Assembly (NCBI RefSeq): GCF_002584985.1
Contig: NZ_NUPZ01000021.1
Location: 1-33,510 of the forward strand
Length of the DNA stretch: 33,510 nt
Source: Bacillus sp. AFS029637
Lineage (GTDB): Bacteria; Bacillota; Bacilli; Bacillales; Bacillaceae_G
Direction: 5' to 3'
How positions within the stretch are numbered: the first letter of the stretch is position 1; the number at the start of each line of letters is the position of its first letter. Of the stretch, positions 31,242-33,510 are shown piece after piece. The notes beneath the pieces were generated by a model. It did not search any database, was not told where the DNA came from, and saw only the letters and a program-made list of their open reading frames with translations. The position numbers and the translations under genes were made by a program.

Positions 31242-32440
31242 AAAAACCATCAGTTAATCCATGGCTTGTTGTCCTTGGCACAGTCATCGTACAAATGGGG
31301 CTTGGAACGATATATACATGGAGCTTATTTAATCAGCCTTTAGTTAGTAAATACGGTTGGAGCCTAAACGCAGTTGCTATAACTTTCTCAATTACTAGTC
31401 TTTCTTTAGCAGTTTCAACTTTGTTTGCGAGTAAATTGCAAGAAAAATGGGGACTTCGTAAACTTATTATGATAGCTGGACTAGCATTAGGAATGGGATT
31501 AGTGCTTAGCTCACAAGCGTCTTCACTAGTATTACTTTATGTACTAGCAGGAGTTGTTGTAGGTTACGCAGATGGTACAGCTTATATTACTTCACTATCT
31601 AATTTAATTAAGTGGTTCCCAGAACGTAAAGGTTTAATCTCTGGTATATCTGTAGCTGCATATGGTTCAGGTAGCTTAATCTTTAAATATATTAACGCAT
31701 ATTTGATTGAATCGGTTGGTGTATCACAAGCATTTATATATTGGGGTGTAATTGTTACAACGATGATTGTAATTGGTGCTTGTTTAATCCATCAAGCTGC
31801 TGATCAAGGTGCAGTTCAAGCAACAAAAACTAAGGAATATACAACAAAAGAAATGTTAGGTACAAAACAAGTATACTTATTATTTATTATGTTATTTACA
31901 TCATGTATGAGTGGTTTATACTTAATTGGCATGGTAAAAGACATTGGTGTTCAACTTGTAGGGCTTACTGCAGCAACAGCAGCTAATGCGGTCGCTATGG
32001 TTGCAATCTTCAATACATTAGGTCGTATTATTCTAGGACCGTTATCAGATAAAATCGGTCGTTTAAAAATCGTTACTGGTACTTTTGTTGTTATGGCGAC
32101 TTCAGTCTTGGTTCTAAGTTTCGTAGATTTAAATTATGGTATCTACTTCGTCTGTGTAGCAAGTGTAGCGTTTTGCTTTGGTGGAAATATCACGATTTTC
32201 CCAGCTATTGTTGGTGATTTCTTCGGTATGAAAAACCACAGTAAGAATTACGGAATTGTGTATCAAGGATTTGGATTTGGAGCGCTTGCAGGTTCCTTTA
32301 TCGGTGCACTTCTAGGTGGATTCAAACCAACCTTTATGGTGATCGGCGTATTATGTGTCGTGTCATTTATTATCGCACTTTTAATTCAAGCACCTAATCA
32401 GAAAAAAGAACAAGAAGATGAATATCGCAGCGTAGCGTAA
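31238..32440 (+). CDS. MFS transporter of the oxalate/formate antiporter (OFA) type
   Basis: 400 residues, ATG 31238 after AGAGGAGGCGGG. The ATG at 31233 is followed by ATA TGA and is not used. Twelve hydrophobic segments; the start MKKPSVNPWLVVLGTVIVQM, then GLGTIYTWSLFNQPLVSKYG is characteristic of OFA-family members. The cytoplasmic signature between helices 8 and 9 is NTLGRIILGPLSDKIGRLK, and the conserved central GYADGTAYITSLSNLIKWFP and RKGLISGISVAAYGSGSLIF follow the family. It probably exchanges or takes up monocarboxylates (oxalate, formate, pyruvate-like acids); the substrate is not decided. Preceded by a coupled leader ORF and a cre-like site, consistent with carbon-source control. 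Two terminators follow. Confidence 0.85.
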   Translation: MKKPSVNPWLVVLGTVIVQMGLGTIYTWSLFNQPLVSKYGWSLNAVAITFSITSLSLAVSTLFASKLQEKWGLRKLIMIAGLALGMGLVLSSQASSLVLLYVLAGVVVGYADGTAYITSLSNLIKWFPERKGLISGISVAAYGSGSLIFKYINAYLIESVGVSQAFIYWGVIVTTMIVIGACLIHQAADQGAVQATKTKEYTTKEMLGTKQVYLLFIMLFTSCMSGLYLIGMVKDIGVQLVGLTAATAANAVAMVAIFNTLGRIILGPLSDKIGRLKIVTGTFVVMATSVLVLSFVDLNYGIYFVCVASVAFCFGGNITIFPAIVGDFFGMKNHSKNYGIVYQGFGFGALAGSFIGALLGGFKPTFMVIGVLCVVSFIIALLIQAPNQKKEQEDEYRSVA

Positions 32441-32472
32441 GCATATAAATCTTCTATCACACTATTATTACT

Positions 32473-32504
32473 AAAAAGCACCCTATTAAATAGGGTGCTT
32501 TTTT
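32473..32504 (+). terminator. Terminator of the MFS transporter
   Basis: A 14-bp perfect stem AAAAAGCACCCTAT / ATAGGGTGCTTTTT with loop TAA; T run at the 3' side. Confidence 0.92.
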
Positions 32505-32525
32505 ACGGTATATTATAAAATTATG

Positions 32526-32558
32526 AAAGGGAAGTGGATGACAAACCACTTCCTTTTT
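32526..32558 (+). terminator. Second, tandem terminator-like hairpin
   Basis: AAAGGGAAGTGG pairs with CCACTTCCTTTT (one G-U), loop ATGACAAA, followed by T run. Back-up terminator. Confidence 0.6.
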
Positions 32559-32739
32559 TCTTCATGAACTATGTTTTTAGTATTTGCCTTTATTCAGGAT
32601 TTGTTATTATCGGAATTTTATCGAATGATGAAATCAACAGTATATAAATTTTTTGGAAATCTTTATAAGCTAAAAAAATCAATATAGATATTTGTATTTC
32701 CAAAAGTGTAGAAATATTTATCTGAAAAATAAAAAAAGA

Positions 32740-32768
32740 TTGACAAGTTAAATGAGAGGGATTATCAT
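32740..32768 (+). promoter_or_regulatory. SigA-like promoter overlapped by a Fur-box-like site
   Basis: TTGACA (32740-32745), 17-bp spacer, TATCAT (32763-32768). The overlapping TGAGAGGGATTATCA (32753-32767) matches the 7-1-7 Fur pattern TGATAATNATTATCA at 11 of 14 positions. Confidence 0.5.
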
Positions 32769-32786
32769 TTCGGTGTAGGTTATAAA

Positions 32787-32830
32787 TGAAAGTGATTATC
32801 AATTGAGTGATTTTCTGTACTTGTTATAAT
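32787..32830 (+). promoter_or_regulatory. Second SigA-like promoter with adjacent Fur-box-like site
   Basis: TGAAAGTGATTATCA (32787-32801) matches the Fur 7-1-7 pattern at 12 of 14 positions and directly precedes TTGAGT (32803-32808), 16-bp spacer, TATAAT (32825-32830). Confidence 0.55.
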
Positions 32831-32953
32831 AAAAGCAATATTGATATTACAAAGGGGCGTATATGAAATACAACAATTAGATGCAAGAGAACTTTTGAAA
32901 AATCGTTAAGTTCATACTAGTTAATGAAATATTTTATAGAAGAGGTGTTCCTC

Positions 32954-33496
32954 ATGTTAGTGGTGGAAAATAGAAAAAGCGAATTAACTTATAATGTACA
33001 AGCAATTAAAAATATTTTATTTTCTGGAGATACGCCATCTATTCGTGCTTTAGAGAAGCTTTTGAATGATACAGTTCAATTGGATGTTCTCGAACAAGAG
33101 GTAATTGATAGACAGTACATTCCGAAAGAAGTAAAGAATTTCTTTGATAAAAACGGAACATTTCTTTACCGCGTATCTAATGTTAGTTATAAAGGTAAGG
33201 TATTATCTGAAAATCTAATTTTTGTGGACACATCGTTTTTACCGGATACTATAAAGCAAGAATTAGAGAATGGAAATATTCCAGTTGAAAAACTTATAGA
33301 AAAAATGGAAGTAAGAAGAAACGTATTATACGAAGGATATCAGCCATCCGGAAATATTATCGAATTGTTTGATGGATGTTCTGTTGCCGCGAATGTTTAT
33401 CCGACTAGAAAATATCAAATTATAAGTAACTGCAAATGTATATTTTATATTTGTGAAGTGTATCATGCGGAGAATATAAAGGAATTGCTTAAATAA
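32954..33496 (+). CDS. Chorismate-lyase/UTRA-fold-like protein, probably iron-regulated
   Basis: 180 residues from ATG 32954, with AGAAGAGGTG before it; the in-frame ATG at 32924 has no ribosome site. The layout recalls the chorismate pyruvate-lyase family (DUF98/UbiC-like): an N-terminal helix pair, FLYRVSNVSYKGKVLSENLI with R73, FLPDTIKQELENGNIPVEKL, RRNVLYEG with R121/R122, and the closing strand pair YPTRKYQIISNCKCIFYICE with E168, placed like the catalytic Arg and Glu of UbiC. Such enzymes make 4-hydroxybenzoate from chorismate and release pyruvate. Four Cys-containing segments (GCS, NCKC, ICE) are unusual. Two Fur-box-like sites upstream suggest expression under iron limitation. The assignment is by remembered pattern and is moderate; a non-catalytic relative is possible. 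Confidence 0.5.
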   Translation: MLVVENRKSELTYNVQAIKNILFSGDTPSIRALEKLLNDTVQLDVLEQEVIDRQYIPKEVKNFFDKNGTFLYRVSNVSYKGKVLSENLIFVDTSFLPDTIKQELENGNIPVEKLIEKMEVRRNVLYEGYQPSGNIIELFDGCSVAANVYPTRKYQIISNCKCIFYICEVYHAENIKELLK

Positions 33497-33510
33497 AACA
33501 AGAAACCAGC

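Larger units (their letters stand above)
32559..32953. other. Leader region of the last gene, with Fur-like sites and mini-ORFs
   Basis: About 395 bp without a convincing gene. The left 170 bp show nothing. Then come two SigA-like promoters each overlapped or abutted by a Fur-box-like sequence (32740-32830). Downstream of them are a five-codon ORF with a good ribosome site (ATG 32863, AAAGGGG, MKYNN-stop) and, in another frame, a short open run EIQQLDARELLKNR-stop (32865-32909) that looks coding but lacks a start; it may be a decayed leader or chance. Confidence 0.5.

Noticed and set aside
32863-32909. Five-codon ORF and out-of-frame EIQQLDARELLKNR run before the last gene
   Set aside because: Too short, and the second lacks a start; kept only as a note in the gap entry.

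Overview
The window looks like chromosomal DNA of the Bacillus cereus group (B. cereus / B. anthracis / B. thuringiensis). The grounds are low GC, strong AGGAGG-type ribosome sites, the start of a collagen-like exosporium gene with a BclA-type leader, an orphan GerPF-type spore protein, a PagR-like ArsR regulator, and a short repeat with the sequence character and TTTAT borders of the group-specific bcr1 element. No rRNA, tRNA, CRISPR array, IS transposase or prophage was seen.

Layout. (1) 1-5.2 kb is a spore-surface neighbourhood: a collagen-like exosporium protein cut by the left edge (-), a C1q/TNF-like jelly-roll protein (+), a 64-aa unknown protein (-), a stand-alone GH25 lysozyme (+), a PrsA foldase lipoprotein (+), a long AT-rich gap with a coding remnant, a 64-aa unknown protein, and a GerPF-like protein behind a good SigK-type promoter (-). 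(2) 5.4-8.4 kb holds small accessory genes: a 111-aa unknown, an SDR oxidoreductase, a repetitive Gly/Gln hydrophobic protein, a small Pmp3-like membrane protein and a KTSC-domain protein. (3) 8.8-11.3 kb is a class A penicillin-binding protein with a repetitive hydrophilic tail and a structured leader; a 93-aa Pro/Tyr-rich protein lies after it (-). (4) 12.3-20.2 kb is one long + strand catabolic operon: 2-methylcitrate synthase, 2-methylcitrate dehydratase, methylisocitrate lyase, acyl-CoA dehydrogenase, 3-hydroxyisobutyrate dehydrogenase and methylmalonate-semialdehyde dehydrogenase. After a shared terminator come a LysE-type exporter (-) and 3-hydroxyisobutyryl-CoA hydrolase (-). Together they encode most of the route valine -> isobutyryl-CoA -> 3-hydroxyisobutyrate -> propionyl-CoA -> methylcitrate -> pyruvate + succinate. 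(5) 22.4-27.4 kb has a small membrane protein, a DUF2584-type protein and the sbcD-sbcC nuclease pair. (6) 27.8-29.7 kb is an ECF-type sigma factor overlapping a membrane-anchored DUF4179-type partner, with a plausible autoregulatory promoter. (7) 29.8-33.5 kb holds a small single-span membrane protein (-), a PagR-like ArsR regulator (+), a DUF2187/YkvS-like protein (-), an OFA-type MFS transporter behind a 21-codon coupled leader ORF and a cre-like site, and finally a chorismate-lyase-like gene preceded by two Fur-box-like sites.

Most items are recognisable families. The less expected signals are: small upstream ORFs whose TGA overlaps the ATG of the next gene (three cases), a bcr1-like remnant ending on the stop codon of the hydrolase gene, a 39-bp palindrome before the sigma operon, a three-segment hairpin near the likely 5' end of the PBP mRNA, hairpins inside the catabolic operon, and the Fur-box/chorismate-lyase-like combination at the right edge. 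All functional statements rest on sequence reading and remembered family motifs; no database search was run.
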